From Diplosphaera chodatii (lineage: Eukaryota; Chlorophyta; Trebouxiophyceae; Prasiolales; Stichococcaceae): a DNA stretch of 64,000 nt. The translations under genes and the position numbers were made by a program. Below are positions 12,301 to 22,200 of the stretch, one piece after another (position 1 is the stretch's first letter; every line of letters starts with the position of its first letter). The notes under the pieces were generated by a model that was not told where the DNA came from, ran no database searches, and saw nothing but the letters and a program-made list of their open reading frames with translations. The DNA is taken from the NCBI GenBank assembly GCA_032358165.1, contig JAALGY010000062.1, positions 868,001 to 932,000 of the forward strand, read 5' to 3'.

Positions 12301-15300
12301 GCGACTGCTAGTACTTCTGGCCCCATGCCCTATCAACTGTCATCACGTCTTAGTCTTATCACAGCTGGGCACATGCACCTTTCTCTTCACAGCAGTCACG
12401 CTTGCAATGCTCTGCTTGATCCTGCAGAGCCGCAGCCGCCTCACATCTGCGCCGCCGCGGCTGCCACGCCTCGACAGCAAGGAGTCCTTCAAGGGGCCAC
12501 TGCTGCACAGCAGCTACAGCGCCGCCGCAGATGCCGCCATCGCTGCCATCGCCGCTGAGGCCGCCGTCGATGCAGCTGCAGTGCGCGGCAGCAGCGGCAG
12601 GACGGCAGCAGGCCCCGTACTGACGAGAGACCCGCGGGCGGCATCAGAGCGGCCGAGGACCGCGGACCCTACAATGCTGCCATTCAGCAGCAACCTGCCA
12701 TCCGCGCCCAGCCAGGCGGACCGCACTGAGGTATGCGCTGGACACTGCTGTGCACCTTGGGGCAGCCTGCAATGTATTGCAGCGACCTGCTTGATCTTGA
12801 CAATCCCAATCTTGGCAAACCCAATCGGCCTGATCCGCTCTGCATGTTCCCCGGCATGCATGTAAGGCTGCGAGTGCTCCACGGTCTGGCTGACCAGCTA
12901 CCTGCCTGCAGCTGCTCAAGCGGCACTCCATGACGCCCGTGACGGAGGGCAAGCAGCTGCGGCTGTCAAGCGTGAAGTCCATCAATGGCAGCACACCCAA
13001 TGATGTGGTGCGTGAGATTGCGGTGCTCAAGAAGCTGGACCACCCCAACATCGTCAAGCTGCGGGAGGTGAGTCAAGCCTTCTTTACAAGCTGACCCGCA
13101 GACGCCTGTCTGCCAGCCGATTTTCAAATGGTGCAATGCTGTTGCCTGTCCGCAGGTTCACTTGTGGCGGATGCATCGCAGGTGATTGACGACCCATCAA
13201 GCGACAGCCTGCTGCTGGTGATGGAATATGTAGCGGGCGGCAGCCTTGAGCAAGCCCAGGCGATGAAACGCCTCTGCTACTCTGTCGAATAAGTCCTACG
13301 AATGACACGTGCAAGCCCCCTGATGTACAGTGGTGACATGTGCAGCAGCACTGCTGTCCATCCAGAATCGCCTGAAATTTCAGATGCTTGGTGCAGGTTG
13401 GGCCCCCAGCTGCACGACGATGGGTCCCTCTTCCAGAGGCCGTCACCCTGCGCTATGTCCAAGAGATCTGTCAGGTGCGATCATCATTTTGCACTCATCG
13501 AAGCGGCGTTGCCTCCAGAGACCACTGCTTCGACCCCACGTCCAGCGAACATAGTTCACCGCAAAAGGAGCTGTTCCATTGCAGGGACTGGAGTACCTGC
13601 ATGCAAACCATGTGGTGCATGGCGACCTCAAACCTGCCAACTTGCTGCGAGGCGGGGACGGCCGCATCAAGATTGTCGACTTTGGCTCAGCGCTGGAATA
13701 TCAGGAGACAGTCGGCGCTTGGGACGGCCAGGTCACCCCACCCCTGTTCGTACGGCTACCATACGAACGTTCATTGTATGACTACCATACAAACATTGGT
13801 CAGCTCCAGCTGACACTGCCCAATCCTGTTCAGGTGAGCGGCACGCCTGCATTCAGGGCACCAGAGTCCCTGCAGCCAGGGTATAAGCTCACGCACAAGG
13901 TGCCTGACATAACCCATGGATGTCGACGCCAGGTTGCCTGAACCTGTAGCGCAACAATGTGCAGAATTAAGCAAGGCCAACGAAGGCAAGAGTTGCTTTC
14001 TTCCTTTATACAGGTCGACAACTGGGCGCTTGGCGTCTGCATCTACCAGTGGACCTTTGGCCAGCTGCCCTTCAGCGGGTCGAGCACGTCAGAGGTGTTT
14101 GACTCCATCTGCACGCAGCCGCTGGCGCTGCCGCCAGAAGTTGCCATCAGCGATGCGCTTGCCAACCTGATCACCTCGGCAAGTCCCAATTATGCAAGCA
14201 GCAAGCTGTACCATCATGGTGATGCATTCGCAGTCATGGCCATCTGTCACATGCATGCCAGAGACTCCGCAGCCAATCCTCACTGGTGCGCACCGCCAGG
14301 TTCTGGTAAAGAATCCTGCGGATCGGCTCTCGCTTGCTGCTGTCATGCGGCACCCCTGGATCGCACCTGGCTCACCATCGGCACAGCTACCGCGCCGACC
14401 CAGCCAGGTGTGATTTCATCAGTGCACCCCTTGGAAGGGCCACCGCCCACTGTCCATCAGCTTACGCTATCACACTGCCTCGCCCGAGTGTGAATGCTGA
14501 CGCGACTCTATTCTTGTTGCAGGAGATCACAGTATCGGAGGCAGAGGTGACATCTGCCATCAGCCAGAACGACCGCAGCCAGATGATGACAGAGCTGCTG
14601 ACCATCTTTCAGGTGTGCTTTACTTCAGTAGGCAATATCGCACCGTATGCATCCTGCATGCCGCATGCTGTCTGGTGGTGCATCACACCACATCTGTTAC
14701 TGGGTATGCAGGAGGTGAAATACGAGCCTGGCGAGGAGCTGCACACCAGCAGGAGCCGGGCCTCGGAGGAGGCGGCGATCCTGCTGATCGTGGCCGGCCA
14801 CATCGAGACAGTGCTCATGCCCCCCGCCGCACAGTCATCGGTGGGCGGCAGCGCATGCAGGGACCTGGATGAGGCGGGCGGCGGCGGCGGCAGCACCACC
14901 AATAGCGGCGACGACTTTTCGCTCGACGGCGACATCATTGGTGCACTTCAGACGGCTCAATGCTCATATTGTATGCTGCATGCTGCATGCTGCATGCCGC
15001 ATGCTGCACATCCTGGACAGACAGCACCATACCTCTCCGGATGTGCAACGTCGTCAAGTTTTGCATGCATGCGATATGGCGCAGTATTGTCTGCGCTGCA
15101 GGGTGCATGTCGTTGGGCTCATTCACGAACTTGTTATCAGATGTGCCACGACCAACAGACCTGGGTGCTGGCCAAATTCTCCTGCAGTCACGTGGCCCTG
15201 GCGAACTGTTCTTTGGTGAGTGCAATCCTGACACTGCTGGTAGCCAAGGGTGAGAAGCGCGGAGAAGTTGCTGCCTGTCAATGCTCGAAGAGTACTGGCG

Positions 15301-15924
15301 TTGGATATTGACGCTGACAGTATGACAAAGGCGCACCATTCTGCAGGTCTGGCGGTTGCAGCTCGAAAGGATGTGGGCAGCAGCGCCAACGGCAGAGCAG
15401 TAGTGCACAGGGCACGGGGCTATGTACTAGCTTACGAGACGAGCACCGAGCAGGCATGTCTCTATGCCATTGCACGTGGTCGAATCTTGGTCTCGGAAAT
15501 CACCTCCCCACCACTCACCCTCCGATGTGTGCTCCCTGACTGCATGCGCAGATGGAGGCCGCCCTCAAGCGCAACCCGGTCCTGGCAGATTTGCTGGACT
15601 CAACAGCGTGGCAGCACACTTCAGACAGCACCATCAGCCAGGTTGGGTTTGAGGTCGTGCATGATGCGTAAGAGGGGCACGGCGTTGGCTGTTCCTGCTG
15701 CACACATGGACTCGAAAACACCCGCGCTGATGGCAGCCCACCTGAGGATGTCCTTTGCATTGTGGCAGGTCATGACCGACCTGCACCTGTCGAGCTCCAC
15801 GATGCTTGCCGCTGGCGTGTATCAGCCGTCATCATCCGGCATGCAGCTGCAGCTGTCGGGATTGTCAGCAATCCTGTCTGGTGGATCGGTGGAGCATTCC
15901 ACGGATGGTGGTGCCAGCACATGA
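9331..15924 (+). CDS. GRIK/CaMKK-like protein kinase with giant insert and cNMP-binding-like domain
   Basis: Ser/Thr kinase resembling the SnRK1-activating (GRIK) and CaMKK kinases. Exons: 9331 to about 9530 (N-terminal, Ser-rich), 9659-9852, 9969-10296, 10370-10489, 10586-12292, 12428-12730, 12912-13067, 13182-13259, 13397-13474, 13585-13731, 13834-13899, 14014-14178, 14300-14407, 14523-14612, 14712-14940, 15141-15215, 15347-15453, 15552-15641, 15769-15924. All junctions from 9659 on keep frame (about 1,400 residues). Seen: Gly loop [15 protein letters not shown]-equivalent [10 protein letters not shown], then about 850 Ser/Ala/Gln-rich residues, then alpha-[21 protein letters not shown], catalytic loop [10 protein letters not shown] (Gly for Arg, which I recall also in plant GRIKs), [19 protein letters not shown] and [19 protein letters not shown]. 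The insert falls where CaMKK has its short RP insert. C-terminal [32 protein letters not shown] and GPGELFF look like a cyclic-nucleotide-binding fold. Introns at 13260, 14179 and 15454 are GC-AG. The first exon boundary and the start are tentative. Confidence 0.82.
14973..15007. repeat. Heptamer tandem repeat in kinase intron
   Basis: Five consecutive copies of atgctgc (the fourth reads atgccgc) lie in the intron 14941-15140. A looser relative occurs in the preceding intron near 14648-14672. It looks like simple-sequence expansion. Confidence 0.7.
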
Positions 15925-16475
15925 CTGCTCACAGCATGACGGAGCGCATCATTTGTTGGTTAGCCTTGGACAGCATGATTCTGCATTAGCCTTGGCCTCT
16001 TGCGGTTCTGCCCCGCTTCTATCTGCACGGAGCAGGGTTCAACGTGTTGCAGCAGGAGGTATCAGCAGGTAGTCAGATGCTGGCGCCAGCGGGTGCGGGT
16101 GGGTTAGCTAGTGGTTGTTCCATTGATGCCCCAGCTCAGGCACATGTCCCTCACTCAGCTGGCTATTCAAACTGTATCGGGTACTACTGTACGGTAGAGC
16201 ATCATTGAATGGACACGTGTGGTTTGCACTTGCATGATGTTGGCTGTTGGTCTCACCATTTGCTTGACACACTGCACATGCCCGCTCAAGAACCGACAGG
16301 CAGCTCAAATTTCATTCACATACACTGTGAGGTTCATGAGTTGGCCGGTTGACATGTGCCAGTCAATATTGGCGGTCATAGAGACCGACGATTGATTTGC
16401 AACTCAGTGGCTGTAATTGCCACCGAGGCTGCAACAGCAGGTCAGGTGGCGTGATGTTGCCGTCCAAAGCTGAGG
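15925..16475. other. Convergent spacer, kinase and PCD 3' ends
   Basis: No coding region recognised. TGTAA on the plus strand at 16412-16416 is a candidate polyadenylation signal for the kinase gene, which would then have a 3' untranslated region of about 490 bases. Confidence 0.4.
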
Positions 16476-17936
16476 TCAAGCCCAGAACTTGGCCTTCTTC
16501 TTGGGCATCAGATCTGCCAGATCGAGATCGTTGATCTTGTCCGCGAGGATGAAGTCGTTGAGTGTCAGCCCGCCTGAACAGCAGACATCAACGAGTCCAG
16601 CTCATGTAAGCGTTCCATGCTCATAGACATGCGGCAATGCGCACGTGCTGAGGCGAACACCGTGTAACACCCCAATCGTGTTGCAGACATTCACGGACGG
16701 TGTGACTTCACATCGACATGGCCCAAAGATGCGTGACAGATTGCACGCTGTGAACCGTCCCAAGAGAGCACTCTCACCAACATGATGCGTTGTCAGCTCA
16801 ATGGTGACGTTGTTGTAGCCGGTGAGATGCAGGTCTGGGTGGTGGCCCTCTGCCTCTGCCACGTCCGCTACACGGCTGAACATGTCGATCGCCGCCTTGA
16901 AGTTGCGCAGCTGTGCGGACAGCGGCATGTCGTCAGTGAGATACGTCAGCAGGTGAACAGCAGCATCTGCTTCTCAGTTGATCGCAGCAACCGTCGAGTG
17001 ACAGCGGGCATGCTGGTCTACACACCATGCTCAGTCAACGGAGACATCGTCGACTCAGCATGCAACACAGCAGCAGCAGCAGCTGCAGCGCACTTTGTAC
17101 TCATGCCGAATTGCATCCTGCCCTGCCGCTGTAGTGACTAACCGCCAACCCACCTATGGGGAAACACCGTTTGTTGAACAGTCTGATTGCGAGAGACTGC
17201 TGCCTGCAACAGCCGGATATGCAGCTGTAGCACGCTTACTGTGCCGGGTGATCACCTGGATGCGCAAGCTCTCAGCTTCTGTCTGTGACAGCTTGGGCAC
17301 GTTGCCGCCCTCGCATGGTGTGCAGCGCTTGGACTTTAGGCCAACAAACTTGCCCATGCCGTCCGGCGGCCTGTCCGTGCCGCACACATTCTTACTTGGC
17401 ATACAGGCCTGCCTTCGCATGACTGCAGAGCCAAGCATGAGTTCTTCCGCCAACAAGAAACTGCAGTGCGGTCTCATGCACCGTTTGCATGGACAACACG
17501 TCAATGCCCACTTCACGACATGCATTGTGTCGGCTCCACCCAGCGGAGTTGAGCCGAATCCGGTCACGATTTCCCCAGCATATGGATCCCGCGCACCCCA
17601 GTCCTGGGTGGCAGCACACACCACATGTCGGGTGGTTCTGTGCAGTGTGACCAAATGGTCAGCCTCAATATGGCAAGTGTAAGCAGCAGCGCACCCCATC
17701 ATTCTCGATGCCCCCTGCAGCCAGGTTGGCACGGCCGCTAGCGGGCTGAAGGGGCGCTGCGAAGCACCGCTTTCCCTGCATAAAGCCTGCGAAGTTGAGT
17801 GCCGCCCACCTGACATGAATGCAAGAAGCTCATATGTAGCCGTCAGAGGGAGGAGTGCACATGCTCGCCTGCTGTGGTGCTGCTGCGATGACGCGGCGGC
17901 TTGCGCCAGCGGTTGCCCGCCGCTCAACACCTGCAT
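16476..17936 (-). CDS. Pterin-4a-carbinolamine dehydratase (PCD/DCoH)
   Basis: Dehydrates 4a-hydroxy-tetrahydropterin so the pterin cofactor can be recycled; in plants the family is linked to plastid or mitochondrial folate/pterin metabolism. Clear exons: one ending at 17255 (RCTPCEGGNVPKLSQTEAES, then LRIQ), 17153-17094 (VGWRLVTTAAGQDAIRHEYK), 16910-16778 (LRNFKAAIDMFSRVADVAEA, then EGHHPDLHLTGYNNVTIELT) and 16573-16476 (GGLTLNDFILADKINDLDLA, ending KKKAKFWA-stop). The [E/D]-x(3)-H-[H/N]-P-[D/E] active-site pattern is present as EGHHPD. The N-terminal part is an open frame running back to ATG 17936 (MQVLSGGQPLAQAAASS), which looks like a transit peptide, but introns probably interrupt it and I could not place them. 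Family assignment firm, 5' structure uncertain. Confidence 0.85.
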
Positions 17937-18455
17937 GCGCAACAGCGGGCATAGGCACAAACGTTACATGTGCAAAGTTGAGCATGACTCCACTATGAGG
18001 TGCATGCTGCCAAGCTGGAAGCACTGCCTGCTGAAGGCTGCCAGCTGTGGTACACTTCGCACCTGCAAACGCGGTGCAATGGACCGAGTTGCAGATGGTG
18101 CGAAGCATCTCTGTCAAAGGATGATCTATTCTGCGCATGCACTTTGACAGGCTTCAGCTTGCGGATGGGCGGTCTCGGCGTTTGTCTTGCAACGGGCCTC
18201 GCTTGTGGCTCTTGTTTCGCAGTAGCCGCACGTGATCGGCTAAACCAGGCAGTTCTGAACGCTACTTGCGTGGCAAAACACAGCTTGGCGTGCAGGAACG
18301 TCTGCGACTGGTCCGTCGCTGCTGTGGTGACAGCGGCGTTCACAGTTGGCGGGATCGGCATGGCGGCCTGCACAGGGATGCTGACATGCCGCCGGGTGGC
18401 ACTGGCGCCAGCAGCGTCGCTGCGGCCGATCAGATGCAGCGGCGCACGGCCGGCT
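17937..18455. promoter_or_regulatory. Divergent promoter region, PCD and bL34
   Basis: Bases between the presumed PCD start (minus) and the bL34 start (plus). An open frame from 18000 runs in frame into bL34, but its upstream part has no transit-peptide or ribosomal similarity. I treat it as leader or promoter sequence. Confidence 0.35.
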
Positions 18456-18758
18456 ATGCTGCAGACGCAGTTCCTGCGCCCCGCGTGCAGCCTGCACAGC
18501 TTGTGCTCCTCCTTCGGAGGCATGCGCCTCAGCAGCAGCCCCAGCCTCCAGTCGACAATGCCCAGCAGGCGAGGCGCGCGTGTCGTCACGACGGCCGGCA
18601 ACTGCATGGGTAACACAAAGGGCGGCACCCGCAGGGCGCGCACGCGCACATCAGGATACAGGGCGCGGCGGCTCACGCCAGGCGGCCGCCACGTCCTCAG
18701 GAACCGCCGCAAGAAGGGCCGCAAGGTCCTGACGCCCGCCAGCAACTACAGGAAGTGA
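18456..18758 (+). CDS. PRPL34: Plastid 50S ribosomal protein bL34 precursor
   Basis: Small basic protein of the plastid ribosome large subunit, nuclear-encoded and imported. The chosen ATG at 18456 gives 100 residues in one exon. It has a Ser/Arg-rich, acid-poor N-terminus typical of a chloroplast transit peptide (MLQTQFLRPACSLHSL), then the conserved bL34 core RRARTRTSGYRARRLTPGGR followed by HVLRNRRKKGRKVL. The mature part matches plant plastid L34, which has TSGFRARM and KGRKVL at these positions. The frame stays open upstream to 18000, so a longer product is possible, but a 100-residue precursor is the normal size. Confidence 0.86.
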   Translation: MLQTQFLRPACSLHSLCSSFGGMRLSSSPSLQSTMPSRRGARVVTTAGNCMGNTKGGTRRARTRTSGYRARRLTPGGRHVLRNRRKKGRKVLTPASNYRK

Positions 18759-19278
18759 GGGGTTGGCTCGCCAGAGGGGCCCCAGGGCTTGCACGCAGAG
18801 GGGCTCATTCGAGAACACTGCTCTTTGGTTGTTGTCGCAGCAAGCGAGCAAGCCAAGCTGAGAACCCTTGCACTTTAAGTCCAGCCCCATCTGCTGTAAT
18901 GACGGTGCTTCCTACTTATCCCAGCCACCATCTACAGAGCAAGTTCCTGCTGTGCAACTTGCGCACTTCACAGACATCAGGGACGGCTTTCACTGGCCCC
19001 TGCGTCGACCTAGACACTCTACACCTAATCACTGCGCAGTGAGAAGCGCATATTGCGTTGCGACAAATCCACTGTACACAATCACAGCCTCGAGCGAGGC
19101 TGCAGCACCAGCGGCGGGTCGAAGGCATGGGTCAGTACCTGCGTGCCAGTATTCTCTTGATGGGCGTTTGCATTCAAGCCCATCAACAGCACTCAGTCCC
19201 ACCAGACCTAGACAACACATGCTGCATGCGGCTCCATGCACACCCATGCATAAGCATGCATGCACCTCCCATCGATGC
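18759..19278. other. Convergent spacer, bL34 and Lon 3' ends
   Basis: No gene recognised. Plus-strand TGTAA at 18895-18899 lies 137 bases after the bL34 stop and is its likely polyadenylation signal. Confidence 0.45.
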
Positions 19279-22200
19279 TCAGAGGCGCACCTCCTCAAGT
19301 CGCTGCACTGGAATGATCTGCAGAACCTCACGCACTGCCGCAGGCAGATCAGCCTTGACGTCTGGCATGTTTCGCTCAGGTATGATGACACGAGCAAGCC
19401 CTGCATACATCGTCAGCAAAAGACTTCGTTAAACTTAAGACGGTGGCATGGTGTGCCGAGGTGGTCATCACAAGCAAGCTGTCACGCCGGCCTTTACGAA
19501 CAGGCCAAGCCTCGGGTCTGCACGCCATAACGAGCGGGTATGCTTTTGCTTTCGGGCAGGTAGCAGCTAGCCTGGGCCCTGCTGGCCAGCTGCACAGGGA
19601 CATTACGACCCTCCTGCCCAGAAGCAAGTCATGTGGGCGCTAGTCATCCCAAGTGATGAGGCGGATGAGAAGCCGTTGCACAATGAGCGCGATGAGGTGC
19701 TCGTGCCAGATGCCAGCGCACGTACGGCATCCAACTACCATGTGCCGGCGCCGAACATCATGCGCGCCTGCTTGGTGAGCGGCCAGCAGCTTCTCCTTGA
19801 TGCCGCCGACCGGTAGCACCAGCCCGCGCAGCGTGAGCTCACCCGTGATGGCGGTGTCCCCGCGGGCTTGCCGACCCGTGAACAGGCTGGTGAGGGCCAC
19901 CGCCAGGGTCACGCCCGCCGATGGCCCGTCCTGAGCGATGCAGGGGCAAACAAACGAGTGAAAGCGTGTTGCATTGCAGGCTTTCCTCGAGCAGTGGGAT
20001 ATATAGCTTGCAGGGAGCAGAACCATTCTCGTGCAGTGCAACTGGCAATCATCCACCTTTGGCACAGCGCCCGCGGGCAGGTGCAGGTGTACATCCCAGC
20101 TAGTTGCGTCAGCCGCGTCGGCCTTGGCATCATCTGGTCTGTTCTTGATGCCACCACTGGCACTTGCTGCAGTCTCAGCAGTGAGGTCGCCGGCTGGCAG
20201 CAGCGGCAGCTGTGACGCATGGGCACGAATCCAGGACAGTGCTATGCGAGCCGACTCCCCCAACACCTCGCCCATCTGCAGACCAGGGATAGCACCACTT
20301 CAGCGGCCAACAGAAGCATGCTTGCTTTGTGCATCGCTCAGCAGCTGCCAGTGCAAGTGGCACATGTCCGAGCAAGAGTGGCACAATGACATTGCCCAGT
20401 CTGCGTGTGCACCTGGCCAGTGAGCGTCAGGCTGCCTGGGTGGCCGCTGCGGCCACGACCCGTGGCAATGCACTCCACATACTGAACCTGCATTTGCACA
20501 TGTGGTGTCTGCATGGATGTTGCATGGATGCTATGGATGTGGAGCCACTAATCAGTCGAGTGAGAACAGAGTACCTGCGCCCCTGTGTCCCAGTCGACGC
20601 AATCATCAGCAAGGGTGTTCAACCGTACACCAGGACAAAATGGTGGTGCTGTCCATCACCACAGTGTTCACCTGGCCACCAGCCGCAGTCCACACCAGTC
20701 CGGCTGCGCTGCCAGCTCCTGCGACCCGCTGCATGGGGTCGTGCCAGCTGTAGCGCGGCGGCCCCAGCACGTCAGCAATCAGCTCCTCGTCCACCACCAC
20801 CTGCAGAGGGAAAACCCAGGACAGGCAGTGTGAGTCGCAGGGGCGGTGCGGTGCAGCTGGCTGCATAAGTGCTTGAGTGACCAGTGCAGGCAATGCCGCA
20901 TGGTTGCAGTTGGCTCATGAGCGCTCATTTGGACGACAGCATCTGTCAGGCACCTGCTGCCAGGGCTGTCCATCGTGGGAAGTGTCATCGATGGTGGCCT
21001 CCTCGATGACCCCAACGCATTGCTGCAGCTGCACATGCCTTGTGCTGCCAGCAGCCAGGCTGTCGTTCGGGATTGTGGGCACAGCGCAAATGGGGTTGCC
21101 GCTGCCGCCGCCGCCGCTGCTGCTGGCGAGATGCCTCTCTGTTGCCGCATCTGCAGCCGGCATCTCAGGAGTATCCGCATCGAGTGTGTCGTCGTGGTGT
21201 GCGGCAGCTGCAGCGTTGCCATCGCTTGCTTCCACCACTCTGACGCAGATGTGGCGGCAGATTGCTGCAATGGCCCTGCAGCACCATTGAGACCATTCCA
21301 TAGCAGCAGTCAAGTGTCTCGCTGCTGGACAGCGGGGCCACCAAGCTGAAATCAAGAGATTTTGCAGGTTGTCAGGCGCCGCTATGTGGATGTGCAGTAA
21401 CTGACATCAGAACATGGCAGCCTCACTGCAGAGGTACCTCGATAGGGAGCGCACGCCAGCCTCGCGTGTGTAGCCGCGGGCAACTGCCAGCACTGCTGCA
21501 CGGGGGAACTGCAGCTGCTGACCCGACAGCCCATGCTCCTGTAGCAGCTTTGGTATCAGATGCCGCTCTGCAATGTGCACCTGCGAGTCAGTGACAACTA
21601 ACGTGCCCAGATGTGGAGGTGTCGCTCATGCTGCGTTACGCCACACGCCTGCAGATTTGACAACAATTGCCGCTTGAAAGGGGCTGACGCACCTTCTCGT
21701 CCAGCGTGTAGCCCGACAGATGGACGACCTCTAAGCGATCGAGCAGTGGTGCGGGGACATTGGCCAATGAGTTGGCTGTCGCCAGGAACACCACCTGTTC
21801 AGGTCCGACACATAACCATGAGAGTGTCATACAGATTTGCAAGCAAACATGGCGGTTTGATCTCCCTTGGTTTCCGTTGCGCTGCTACCTTGGAGAGGTC
21901 GAAGCCGAGCGCCAGGTAGTTGTCCACGAAGGCATGGTTCTGCTCGGGGTCCAGTATCTCGAGTAGTGCAGCAGCAGGGTCGCCACGTGCATCACGGGAC
22001 ACCTTGTCGATCTCATCCAGCAGCAGGACTGCGTCCCGTACGCCCGCTTGCCGCACAGCCTGCCAGTACATGTCGATGCTCAGTGCCACGAACACGCTGC
22101 ATATCTGGAGCAACACCATGCTGGATCTGGCCGTGTATACACAGCAGGCAGGACCCAGTTGGCAGCACTGCACAGGAGGCTGCCCCCCAGTGTTCAGACA

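Noticed and set aside
10385..12865. An 826-codon open frame read as a stand-alone gene
   Set aside because: Its 5' and 3' parts cross clear introns (10490-10585, 12293-12427), and the pieces join in phase to kinase exons on both sides. It is the insert of the kinase gene.
14941..15140. Mobile element signalled by the atgctgc repeat
   Set aside because: Only a short simple-sequence run, with no terminal repeats, target duplication or open frame.
17154..17936. A single 260-codon frame as an intron-free gene
   Set aside because: The last part is the PCD exon ending at 17255. The middle has poor composition and probable introns, so it is not a separate protein.
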